Part shown: positions 1 through 5,714 of the stretch, in pieces
Position numbering within the stretch: the stretch's first letter is position 1
Layout: each line of letters begins with the position of its first letter
The notes under the pieces: generated by a model
Told to the model about the DNA's origin: nothing
Database searches by the model: none
Seen by the model: the letters and a program-made list of their open reading frames with translations, nothing else
DNA from: an uncultured Collinsella sp.
Lineage (GTDB): Bacteria; Actinomycetota; Coriobacteriia; Coriobacteriales; Coriobacteriaceae
Length of the DNA: 10,813 nt
Direction of reading: 5' to 3'
NCBI GenBank assembly: GCA_902494935.1
Contig: CABUVH010000055.1
Coordinates: 1-10,813 of the forward strand
Translations under genes and position numbers: made by a program

Positions 1-379
1 CCAGCAGGTTGTAGGAACCACCGTAGATGGTCTTCTGAGCCACCACGTGGTCACCGGCCTGGGCAAGAGCCTGCAGGGTATAGGTGATGGCAGCGGCGCC
101 AGAGGCGACGGCAAGACCTGCCACGCCACCCTCGAGGGCGGCGATACGGTCCTCGAAGACGCCCTGGGTGGAGTTGGTCAGACGGCCGTAGATGTTACCG
201 GCGTCGGCAAGACCAAAGCGGTCGGCGGCGTGCTGGGAGTTGCGGAACACATAGCTCGTGGTCTGGTAGATAGGCACGGCGCGGGAGTCGGATGCAGGAT
301 CGGCGCTCTCCTGGCCAACGTGCAGCTGCAGGGTGTCGAAACCAAAGGTGTGCTCGGGGTTGTTGATGAACTGACTCAT
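1..379 (-). CDS. metY: O-acetylhomoserine sulfhydrylase (5' part only)
   Basis: PLP-dependent Cys/Met metabolism enzyme that makes homocysteine (or methionine) from O-acetylhomoserine and sulfide (or methanethiol) in the cytoplasm. Only the first 126 codons are here; the gene runs off the left edge, so the PLP lysine is not seen. Visible family signatures are FDTLQLHVGQ near residues 14-23, SRAVPIYQTTSYVF at 32-45, GNIYGRLTNST at 61-71, the ALEGG..GLAVASGAAA block at 81-97, and GDHVVAQKTIYGGSYNL near 109-125. The phosphate-binding YGR is at 64-66. Start ATG 377-379 has AAGGAG (386-391) six bases upstream. It is divergent from a LysR regulator and preceded by a structured leader with its own small ORF, so it is probably sulfur-regulated. 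Cystathionine gamma-synthase-type relatives are less likely because the N-terminus matches the MetY branch. Confidence 0.92.
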   Translation of the reverse strand, partial: MSQFINNPEHTFGFDTLQLHVGQESADPASDSRAVPIYQTTSYVFRNSQHAADRFGLADAGNIYGRLTNSTQGVFEDRIAALEGGVAGLAVASGAAAITYTLQALAQAGDHVVAQKTIYGGSYNLL

Positions 380-433
380 GATGATCTCCTTGATCGAATA
401 AAAGTAATAAGAGCAAGAGAAGTAAGTGGCTGT

Positions 434-465
434 CTCCTGATTACGCCGACGGGCGCAAACAGGAG
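434..465 (-). promoter_or_regulatory. hairpin in metY leader, candidate attenuator
   Basis: In metY-sense RNA, the arm CTCCTGTTTGCGCC (465-452) pairs with GGCGTAATCAGGAG (447-434) around a CGTC loop. That gives 13 pairs, one of them G-U, with a single T-T mismatch. The hairpin covers the last codons and stop of the leader ORF, so a translating ribosome would open it. No U-run follows. Instead there is a G-poor, C/U-rich stretch (about 395-430) before the metY ribosome site. The CTCCT in the 5' arm could alternatively pair with the metY AGGAG. The structure is read directly from the sequence; the attenuator role is inference. Confidence 0.55.
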
Positions 466-494
466 CCCGGCATTCGTCTTGGTAAGCAATTCAT
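441..494 (-). CDS. putative 17-residue leader peptide upstream of metY
   Basis: Short ORF encoding MNCLPRRMPGSCLRPSA. Its ATG is at 492-494 and its TAA at 441-443, about 60 bases after the predicted metY transcription start. A very strong Shine-Dalgarno site, AAAGGAGG (502-509), lies seven bases before the ATG, better than that of most genes in the window. It contains two Cys codons (TGC codon 3, TGT codon 12), three consensus-poor Arg codons and several Pro. Codon 12 falls in the 5' arm of the hairpin at 434-465. Position and ribosome site suggest a regulatory leader peptide whose translation senses cysteine or sulfur supply for metY. Two Cys in 17 residues is suggestive, not decisive; chance ORFs of this length exist. 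Confidence 0.55.
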   Translation of the reverse strand: MNCLPRRMPGSCLRPSA

Positions 495-562
495 ATGCGG
501 GCCTCCTTTCGCATCCCGGTTCCGTGGTCGGCTTAATTACCTACCGCCTTTGTGTGTTTTGA

Positions 563-591
563 ATAGTACGAGCATTGTTTCCCTCGGTCAA
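563..591 (-). promoter_or_regulatory. sigma70-type promoter for metY
   Basis: Minus strand TTGACC (591-586) as -35, a 17-base spacer, and TACTAT (568-563) as -10. This is the best promoter match in the window and it points at metY. The predicted start near 556 gives a leader of about 175 bases, long enough to hold the small ORF and hairpin described separately. Confidence 0.7.
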
Positions 592-610
592 TCACTTAAA
601 AGCGCTAACT

Positions 611-633
611 TGTTATCGGTTTTATAGATAACA
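611..633. promoter_or_regulatory. LysR-type operator (ATC-N9-GAT palindrome)
   Basis: Perfect 7-bp inverted repeat TGTTATC / GATAACA (611-617 and 627-633) separated by nine bases, containing the classical LysR-family ATC-N9-GAT core. Its centre (622) is about 66 bases upstream of the predicted metY start, where LysR-type recognition sites usually lie. It also sits 20-42 bases before the LysR gene's own ATG, which would suit autorepression. Confidence 0.65.
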
Positions 634-652
634 CTCGAAAGGACGGGCGCCG

Positions 653-1591
653 ATGACCCTCCAGCAGCTTCGCTTTTTGATCGCCGTGGCAGAGTCAGGT
701 TCGATCAACGCCGCAGCCCAGCGCCTCTATACGGCACAGTCCAATATCTCCAATGCCGTCAAAAGCCTAGAGCAGGAACTTCATATCGAAATCTTTACGC
801 GCTCTAGCCGCGGTGTTGCACTCACCAACGACGGCACCGAGCTATTGGGTTATGCGCGCCAGGTCGTAGAGCAGGCCGACATGCTCGAGGCCCGCTACGA
901 GGACGGCGGTACACCTCAGGCCCGCCTCGCCATCTCGGCCCAACACTACGCGTTTTCGGTCGAGGCCTTTGTCAACGTCGTCGAGCGCTGCCGCGACAGC
1001 AAGTTCGAGTTCATTATGCGCGAGACCACCACAGCGCAGATTATCGACGACGTGCGCGCGTTTCGCAGCGACATCGGCATCCTCTATCTGGACGACTTTA
1101 ATACCCGTGTCTTGCAGAAGGCCTTTACCGATGCCCGGGCGAGCTTTCATCCCCTCTTTGATGCAAAAGTCCACGTGTTCGTCAGCGAACGCCACCCGCT
1201 CGCACGCCGTTCGCAGCTGTCCCTTGCCGACCTCACGCCCTATACGCGCTACAGCTTTGAGCAGGGCACCTCGAACTCCTTCTATTACGCCGAGGAACCG
1301 TTTAGCTATATTCCCTGCAACCGCAATATCCGCGTATCCGACCGCGGGACGCTCACCAACCTGCTTATCACCTCGAACGGCTATGCGCTGTCGACCGGCG
1401 TACTCTCCAGCGAAATGCAGTGGGGCATGGCCTCGATCCCCTTGGCAGACGCCCCGACGATGCATGTGGGCTACATCATGCATGACGACCGCAAGCCCTC
1501 TCCCCTCTTGCAGCAATACCTCGACGAGCTCAACCGCATCATCTATGCCAACCAACTGTCGGAAGACGGGGTAGAAATCGTAAATTGCTAG
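653..1591 (+). CDS. LysR-family transcriptional regulator
   Basis: 312-residue DNA-binding regulator of normal LysR length. The N-terminal winged helix-turn-helix covers residues 1-60: LQQLRFLIAVAESGSINAAAQRL, then QSNISNAVKSLEQEL as recognition helix, then FTRSSRGVALTNDG as wing. The rest (about 90-300) is the periplasmic-binding-protein-like effector domain. ATG 653 is preceded by AAAGGA (638-643). It is transcribed divergently from metY across a gap with a LysR-type palindrome, so metY is the likely target and a sulfur metabolite such as O-acetylserine or O-acetylhomoserine the likely co-effector. That target and effector are inferred from arrangement; the closest characterised relative cannot be named from sequence alone. 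Confidence 0.93.
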   Translation: MTLQQLRFLIAVAESGSINAAAQRLYTAQSNISNAVKSLEQELHIEIFTRSSRGVALTNDGTELLGYARQVVEQADMLEARYEDGGTPQARLAISAQHYAFSVEAFVNVVERCRDSKFEFIMRETTTAQIIDDVRAFRSDIGILYLDDFNTRVLQKAFTDARASFHPLFDAKVHVFVSERHPLARRSQLSLADLTPYTRYSFEQGTSNSFYYAEEPFSYIPCNRNIRVSDRGTLTNLLITSNGYALSTGVLSSEMQWGMASIPLADAPTMHVGYIMHDDRKPSPLLQQYLDELNRIIYANQLSEDGVEIVNC

Positions 1592-1610
1592 CCCCCGGCG
1601 GGCATGGCGC

Positions 1611-1616
1611 TACAAT
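1611..1616 (+). promoter_or_regulatory. candidate -10 element for rnhA
   Basis: TACAAT in the context GCGCTACAATGG, 39 bases before the rnhA start. The best -35 is TTGCTA (1585-1590), but the spacer would be 20 bases. A similar GCGCTACACT precedes the next gene. Weak evidence. Confidence 0.3.
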
Positions 1617-1654
1617 GGTCACTCGCACGAAACATACCCAACGAAAGGAACCAT

Positions 1655-2140
1655 GTGAAGGTCATCATCTATACCGACGGCTCGGCCCGGTCAAATCCGG
1701 GACGCGGCGGCTACGGCGCCGTGCTCAAATACACCAACCCCGCCGGCAAGACCTTCACCTCCGAGCTTTCGCGCGGCTACGCCAAGACCACCAACAACCG
1801 CATGGAGCTCATGGCCGTTATCGTGGCGCTCGAGGCACTCAACCGCCCCTGCGACGTCGAAGTCCATTCCGATTCGCAGTACGTCGTCAACGCCTTCAAC
1901 AAGCACTGGATTGACGGATGGAAAAAACGCGGCTGGAAGACCGCCAACAAGCAGCCTGTCAAGAACCGCGATCTGTGGGAGCGCCTACTCACCGCCAAAA
2001 GCAAGCACAAGGTTGAGTTCATCTGGGTTAAGGGTCACGCCGGCCATGAGCTCAATGAGCGCTGCGACGAGCTCGCCACCACCGCGGCCGACGGAGCCAA
2101 CCTCGATATCGACACCGGCTTTAACGAGAACGACCTGTAA
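1655..2140 (+). CDS. rnhA: ribonuclease HI
   Basis: Cytoplasmic endonuclease that cuts the RNA strand of RNA-DNA hybrids (R-loops, Okazaki primers). 161 residues starting at GTG 1655, with AAAGGA (1644-1649) five bases upstream. An upstream in-frame ATG at 1604 lacks a ribosome site and overlaps the likely -10. All catalytic residues are present: D8 in YTDGS, E51 in RMELMAV, D73 in HSDSQYV, and H128 and D138 in KGHAGHELNERCDELA. The basic region WKKRGWKTANKQPVKNRDLW (about 89-108) matches the basic protrusion of E. coli-type RNase HI. A short acidic tail follows residue 145. It is a single gene between LysR and an oxidoreductase with no obvious functional partner. Confidence 0.95.
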   Translation: MKVIIYTDGSARSNPGRGGYGAVLKYTNPAGKTFTSELSRGYAKTTNNRMELMAVIVALEALNRPCDVEVHSDSQYVVNAFNKHWIDGWKKRGWKTANKQPVKNRDLWERLLTAKSKHKVEFIWVKGHAGHELNERCDELATTAADGANLDIDTGFNENDL

Positions 2141-2174
2141 TAGCATTTTCGCGCAGCTTTATATCCCCACGCGC

Positions 2175-2180
2175 TACACT
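2175..2180 (+). promoter_or_regulatory. candidate -10 element for the oxidoreductase gene
   Basis: TACACT in the context GCGCTACACTC, 33 bases before the ATG at 2214. No convincing -35 at 17 bases. It resembles the GCGCTACAAT before rnhA, which is the main reason to list it. Confidence 0.25.
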
Positions 2181-2213
2181 CATCCTGTAGACCAAACAAC
2201 GCAAGGGGGACGT

Positions 2214-3320
2214 ATGCTGCGCATCGCGACCATCGGCACATCCATGATCACCGACGACTTTATCCAGGTCCTCAACGCCAACGACCAAGCCGCGTTTGTG
2301 GGCACGCTCTCGCGCGATGCCAATCGCGGTGCTGCCTTTACCGCCGAGCGCGGTGGCGAGCGAAACTTTACTTCACTCGATGAGCTCGCGGCAGCCGCCG
2401 ACGTCGACGCCGTCTATATCGGCAGCCCCAACGCACTTCACTACGAGCAGGCCCTTGCCTGCATCGCCGGTGGCAAGCACGTCATCGTCGAGAAGCCCTT
2501 CTGCGCCACCGAGGCGCAGGCGCTCGAGGTCTTTCGCGCAGCCGAGGCGGCGGGCGTCGTAGCCCTCGAGGCCATGCGCCCCCTCCACGATCCCACCTTC
2601 CACGCCATCGAAGACGCCCTGGGCGAGATCGCCCCCATCCGCCGCGCCTCATTGCGCTTTGGCAAATATTCCTCGCGCTACAACGAGATTCTCGCGGGAC
2701 GCGCCACCAATATCTTCGACTGCAACATGGCATCGGGTTCCCTCATGGATATTGGCGTCTACACCGTCGAGCCCATGGTCGAGATTTTCGGCATGCCCTC
2801 CGGCCTTACGAGCATGACTACGCTGCTCGACCCCACCACGCGACAGCTCACGCACGGTCCCATCGATGGCTGTGGTTCCGTCCTCGCCAGCTACGGCGGT
2901 GGCCGTATCTCCGTCGAGCTCGCGCACTCCAAAATTACGAATGACCTGCTGCCCTCGCAGATCGAAGGCGAGCGTGGCACTATCCAGATCGACCATCTGT
3001 CCACGCCCCGCAACGTCCGCATCGACTATCGCGGCGACGTCGTACGCGGCTCGGCGACCGAGGCACCGCGCGAACAGAGCGACAACGGCCGCGTGCTCGA
3101 CCTGCCCAAATCGAGCAACACCATGGAATACGAACTCACAGACTTTATCACCGCCATCGGCGGCATCGATAACGTCAAGGAAGAGATTTGGGAGACCCCG
3201 GCGGGACGTCACGAGCTTGGCCACTACCGCGACGTTACGCTCGTCTCACTGCGTATCATGGATGCCGTGCGCCAGCAGGCGGGTATCGCCTTCCCCGCTG
3301 ACTCTAACAAGCAGGCATAG
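2214..3320 (+). CDS. Gfo/Idh/MocA-family oxidoreductase
   Basis: Predicted NAD(P)-dependent dehydrogenase acting on a sugar, inositol or similar polyol; the substrate cannot be told from sequence. 368 residues from ATG 2214, with AAGGGGG (about 2203-2209) upstream. Residues 1-120 form the Rossmann domain: IATIGTS at 4-10, DVDAVYIGSPNALHYEQA at 63-80, and the family's EKP signature at 93-95 (HVIVEKPFCAT). The C-terminal alpha/beta domain includes the GSLMDIGVYTVEPM block, holding the conserved Asp-Gly-Tyr region of the active site. The nucleotide loop is IGTSMI, so the usual GxGxxG is degenerate, which is common in this family. It is followed after two bases by an acylphosphatase gene, so the pair are probably co-transcribed and translationally coupled. 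Confidence 0.9.
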   Translation: MLRIATIGTSMITDDFIQVLNANDQAAFVGTLSRDANRGAAFTAERGGERNFTSLDELAAAADVDAVYIGSPNALHYEQALACIAGGKHVIVEKPFCATEAQALEVFRAAEAAGVVALEAMRPLHDPTFHAIEDALGEIAPIRRASLRFGKYSSRYNEILAGRATNIFDCNMASGSLMDIGVYTVEPMVEIFGMPSGLTSMTTLLDPTTRQLTHGPIDGCGSVLASYGGGRISVELAHSKITNDLLPSQIEGERGTIQIDHLSTPRNVRIDYRGDVVRGSATEAPREQSDNGRVLDLPKSSNTMEYELTDFITAIGGIDNVKEEIWETPAGRHELGHYRDVTLVSLRIMDAVRQQAGIAFPADSNKQA

Positions 3321-3322
3321 CG

Positions 3323-3733
3323 ATGGGTTTTTTCGACAAGCTTTTCTCGGGCGTCACCGGCGGCAGCCGCGAACCCCAAAAGCCCTCTGGCGTTGAGCTT
3401 GAGCTGCGCCGTAGGCTCACCGTGCTCGCAAGCGACGAGGCCACTCAAGACGCCCCGCAGCGCTATTTCCTGCGGTGGGAGGGGCAGGTCCAGGGCGTCG
3501 GTTTCCGCTTCACCAACACCAACCTCGCGCAGGCACGCGCACTCACCGGCTGGGTGCGTAACATGGAAGACGGCTCAGTCGAGATGGAGATACAGGGAGC
3601 TCCGGCAGACATCCTATCTCATCTCGAGGCACTTCATGCCTCCTACGAGCGCATGGGAACGCGTTTTCGCCTCGTAGATGCCCAGGCCCGAGCCCCACTT
3701 GCCAATGAAGACGGTTTCAGTCCTCATTATTAG
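3323..3733 (+). CDS. acyP: acylphosphatase with N-terminal extension
   Basis: Small cytoplasmic enzyme hydrolysing carboxyl-phosphate bonds such as acetyl phosphate or 1,3-bisphosphoglycerate. The C-terminal 90 residues are a full acylphosphatase domain: WEGQVQGVGFRF (52-63) with catalytic R62, and TGWVRNMEDGSVEMEIQG (75-92) with catalytic N80, at the normal 18-residue separation. The total of 136 residues exceeds the usual 90-100 because of an extra 45 residues at the N-terminus that begin MGFFDKLFSG, a short amphipathic-looking segment followed by a polar linker. The ATG lies two bases after the oxidoreductase stop and has no good ribosome site, which fits translational coupling. An internal start is possible, but no better one is visible before the domain. 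Confidence 0.88.
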   Translation: MGFFDKLFSGVTGGSREPQKPSGVELELRRRLTVLASDEATQDAPQRYFLRWEGQVQGVGFRFTNTNLAQARALTGWVRNMEDGSVEMEIQGAPADILSHLEALHASYERMGTRFRLVDAQARAPLANEDGFSPHY

Positions 3734-3794
3734 TATTGTGTGCTAAATACGGTATCATTTACCTACGACCGTTGATAGAAAAGAGGCGAGGCGC

Positions 3795-4175
3795 ATGGCG
3801 GTGCAAAGAAGGAATACCAAGCAGCGAAAGCTGGTTCTTGACGCCGTGCGCCAAAGCTATAACCATCCCACCGCCGACGAGATCTACAACGCCGTGCGCG
3901 AACAGGATGACAAGATCAGCCGCGGCACGGTCTACCGCAACCTCAATCTCTTGGCAGATGCCGGAGAAATCCTCTCGATCAAGACGCCGGGCGGGAGTCG
4001 CTTCGATCGCACCATCGAGCCGCATGCGCATATCATCTGCACCTCGTGCAGCCGCGTCATCGACGTACCGCTCCCCTTCGATGCCCAGCTCGACGCCAAA
4101 GCGTCCGAGCAAATCGGCTGGCACGTCACGTCGCACTACACCATCTTCGAGGGTCTCTGCCCCGACTGCCGGTAG
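3795..4175 (+). CDS. perR: Fur-family metalloregulator, PerR type
   Basis: 126-residue metal-dependent repressor. The N-terminal winged helix has NHPTADEIYNAV (23-34) and the recognition segment RGTVYRNLNLLADAGEI (43-59). The C-terminal dimer domain has the PerR-like regulatory metal ligands H24, D71 (SRFD), H77 and H79 (HAH), and D90 (VID), plus the structural zinc Cys4 set C82/C85 and C122/C125. The Asp at position 71 in SRFD is the feature that most favours PerR (peroxide sensing by Fe-catalysed His oxidation) over Fur or Zur. ATG 3795 has GAGG motifs at 3783-3791. It is shorter at the N-terminus than B. subtilis PerR by about 13 residues. No peroxide-defence gene lies next to it; targets are probably elsewhere. 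Confidence 0.88.
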   Translation: MAVQRRNTKQRKLVLDAVRQSYNHPTADEIYNAVREQDDKISRGTVYRNLNLLADAGEILSIKTPGGSRFDRTIEPHAHIICTSCSRVIDVPLPFDAQLDAKASEQIGWHVTSHYTIFEGLCPDCR

Positions 4176-4181
4176 ATGTTT

Positions 4182-4246
4182 GGGACATGCCCGCAAATCT
4201 ACTTGCCCATCCGCTACAGCAAGCAGCACATTTCTAGGCATGTCCC
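4182..4246. repeat. inverted repeat between convergent genes
   Basis: GGGACATGCC (4182-4191) and GGCATGTCCC (4237-4246) form a perfect 10-bp stem. The 45-base loop holds further nested pairs: AAAT/ATTT (4195-4198 with 4230-4233) and CTTGC/GCAAG (4202-4206 with 4219-4223). The result is one long bulged hairpin between perR and the HAD gene. There is no U-run on either side, so it is not a classical intrinsic terminator. Confidence 0.6.
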
Positions 4247-4252
4247 GAAAAC

Positions 4253-5050
4253 CTACTCGGCGAGCAGGCGGCACAGTTCTTCTTCGACCGTGCGCACATA
4301 GCGAACGCGGTCGTTGATGCCACGCATGCTGGGATTGCAGCTCTCCATCAGATAGGGATGGCCCACGACGTTGAGCATGTCGCGATCGTTCTCATTGTCG
4401 CCAAACGCCATCATCTCATCGGGCGAAATCCCCAGGGCACGACCGTAATCGGCAAGCGCGGAGCCCTTGCCCGAACCGAAACCGATAAAGTCCGTCCATT
4501 CGGTTCCCGACGTCATCACGTCGACACGGTCGCTAAAGAGGCGCTCAAAATGCTCCAGCGCCGCTGGCTGATCCACCTCGGGCGTCTGGAAGGCAATCTT
4601 AATGACGTCCTCGTCGATGTCCTCGGGACGGTCGACCACCGCCACATCGCAGTGGACCTCATAGCGCAAATGGTCGACGAACGCATCGTTGCCGCTCATG
4701 GCGTAGAGGTGCCCCTCGCACGAAAGGGTCACGTCGGCATGGGGATACGCAACCACGGCATTCGCGATATCCATAGCAAGGCCACGCTCCATGGAACGCT
4801 TGACAACGGCACGCCCCTCGCTCATCACCAGGGCTCCGTTTTCGCATACATAGGCGAGCTCATCGGCCACCGGGGCAAACAGATAGCGTAAGCTCGCATA
4901 TTGACGGCCGCTCGCCGGCATAAACACGATACCGCGACGATGCAGCTCATCGATAAGCTCAAAGGCCTCGGAACGCGGCTCGCGCTCCCCCGGGTGCAGC
5001 AACGTGCCGTCCAAATCGCATGCAATCAACTTGATTCCCTCAAGACCCAT
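4253..5050 (-). CDS. Cof-type HAD hydrolase
   Basis: Haloacid dehalogenase superfamily phosphatase, class IIB, probably acting on sugar phosphates or phosphorylated cofactors. 265 residues. Motif I is CDLDGTLL with D12 and D14, motif II is PASGR with S47, motif III is K195 in GSGKGSALADYGRALGI, and motif IV is GDNEND at 217-222. The cap domain lies between about 80 and 180. Start choice is uncertain. ATG 5048-5050 is chosen here, but AGGAGG (5065-5070) is 14 bases away. An in-frame TTG at 5060-5062 is only two bases from that site and would add four residues. A 16-bp hairpin sits just upstream on the same strand. Confidence 0.9.
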   Translation of the reverse strand: MGLEGIKLIACDLDGTLLHPGEREPRSEAFELIDELHRRGIVFMPASGRQYASLRYLFAPVADELAYVCENGALVMSEGRAVVKRSMERGLAMDIANAVVAYPHADVTLSCEGHLYAMSGNDAFVDHLRYEVHCDVAVVDRPEDIDEDVIKIAFQTPEVDQPAALEHFERLFSDRVDVMTSGTEWTDFIGFGSGKGSALADYGRALGISPDEMMAFGDNENDRDMLNVVGHPYLMESCNPSMRGINDRVRYVRTVEEELCRLLAE

Positions 5051-5077
5051 ACGCTTCCCCAAAGCCTCCTATCAACA

Positions 5078-5120
5078 GCAAGACGGACCTTGATTGGTCG
5101 CCCCTCAAAGCCCGTCTTGC
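5078..5120 (-). promoter_or_regulatory. 16-bp hairpin between ureE and the HAD gene
   Basis: In minus-strand RNA, GCAAGACGGGCUUUGA pairs without interruption with UCAAGGUCCGUCUUGC around an 11-base loop. All 16 positions pair if two G-U pairs are counted. On the plus strand those two become A-C mismatches, so the structure favours the minus-strand transcript. It begins 12 bases after the ureE stop and ends eight bases before the HAD gene's AGGAGG. No U-run follows. It could be a 3' stabiliser for slyD-ureE mRNA, a processing site or a leader structure of the HAD gene. Confidence 0.6.
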
Positions 5121-5124
5121 GCAT

Positions 5125-5151
5125 ACGCGCGCTTAGCCGCGCGTCTTTTTT
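5125..5151 (+). terminator. rho-independent terminator, plus-strand orientation
   Basis: ACGCGCG (5125-5131), a 6-base loop, CGCGCGT (5138-5144), then C and six T. A perfect 7-bp GC-rich stem with a U-run in the plus direction only. No plus-strand gene ends here; the flanking genes are on the minus strand and the stem overlaps the ureE stop. It could stop antisense or perR read-through transcription. Confidence 0.55.
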
Positions 5152-5711
5152 ACGATGGTAAAGTCCGGAGCCATGCTAACGACGACCTCCGCCGCACTCG
5201 ACGCAAAGCGCCGGTCCGTATCGAGTTCACGGGTAACCACCGAGAGCCGAACACCCTCGATACCCCGGAGCATGCGGCCCAAAACAGGCTGCACCGGCGT
5301 ATACATGCGCACGGTATGCTCGTCCGAGTCGCCCCGGAAGAGCGGCGCATGCATGTTGCCGATCTCCCAGCACGCATGCGCGAGCGCAATCGGATCCATG
5401 CGGTCGACTTCGACCAAATAAACCTCGGCGCTGCGCAGGCGCACGACAACCGCCACGGGCACCACACCCGAACGGTCAATGGCGAGCACGTCGCCATCGG
5501 CAAGACGACCGCCGTCGGCAGCATCCAGCCGAACATCGACCGTGCGCCCCAGCTCCGTCACGCCCACAAATGCGCATACATCAGCCTGGTCCCAATCGAG
5601 CAGCAGCTCATCGACCTCAAAGACACCGCCCAGCTCCCGGCGAAGCAAAAGCTCATAGGAAGGGTCGTTGAGATTTCCGAGGCACGCTGTCGAAACCAGA
5701 TTTGCAGGCAT
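5133..5711 (-). CDS. ureE: UreE-like nickel metallochaperone
   Basis: 192-residue homologue of the urease accessory nickel chaperone UreE. The N-terminal domain (1-75) has LGNLNDPSYELLL, LLLDWDQADVCAFVGVTELGRTVDVRL and GGRLADGDVLA, matching the UreE pattern of an Asp-Trp segment followed by a 'degree of ease' barrel. The C-terminal ferredoxin-like domain has IALAHACWEIGNMHAPLF, with H121 in the position of the conserved metal-binding His of GNRH, and PVLGRMLRGIEGVRLSVV. H112 and H132 are other possible ligands. It lacks the His-rich tail of many UreE proteins and ends in a unique tail. ATG 5709-5711 is three bases after the slyD stop, so the two are surely one operon. No urease genes are in the window, so the client may be another nickel enzyme. 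Confidence 0.82.
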   Translation of the reverse strand: MPANLVSTACLGNLNDPSYELLLRRELGGVFEVDELLLDWDQADVCAFVGVTELGRTVDVRLDAADGGRLADGDVLAIDRSGVVPVAVVVRLRSAEVYLVEVDRMDPIALAHACWEIGNMHAPLFRGDSDEHTVRMYTPVQPVLGRMLRGIEGVRLSVVTRELDTDRRFASSAAEVVVSMAPDFTIVKKTRG

Positions 5712-5714
5712 AGC

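Noticed and set aside
495..556. Possible SAM or T-box riboswitch before metY
   Set aside because: No S-box core stems, T-box sequence or classical terminator could be found; the leader ORF and hairpin explain the region better.
842..1555. Long minus-strand ORF (237 codons) opposite the LysR gene
   Set aside because: No family resemblance or ribosome site. It is a codon-bias shadow of the lysR gene, common in GC-rich genomes.
2214..2240. Longer start for the oxidoreductase at 1911
   Set aside because: The upstream part overlaps rnhA in another frame and lacks family similarity; ATG 2214 has a ribosome site and starts the Rossmann fold correctly.
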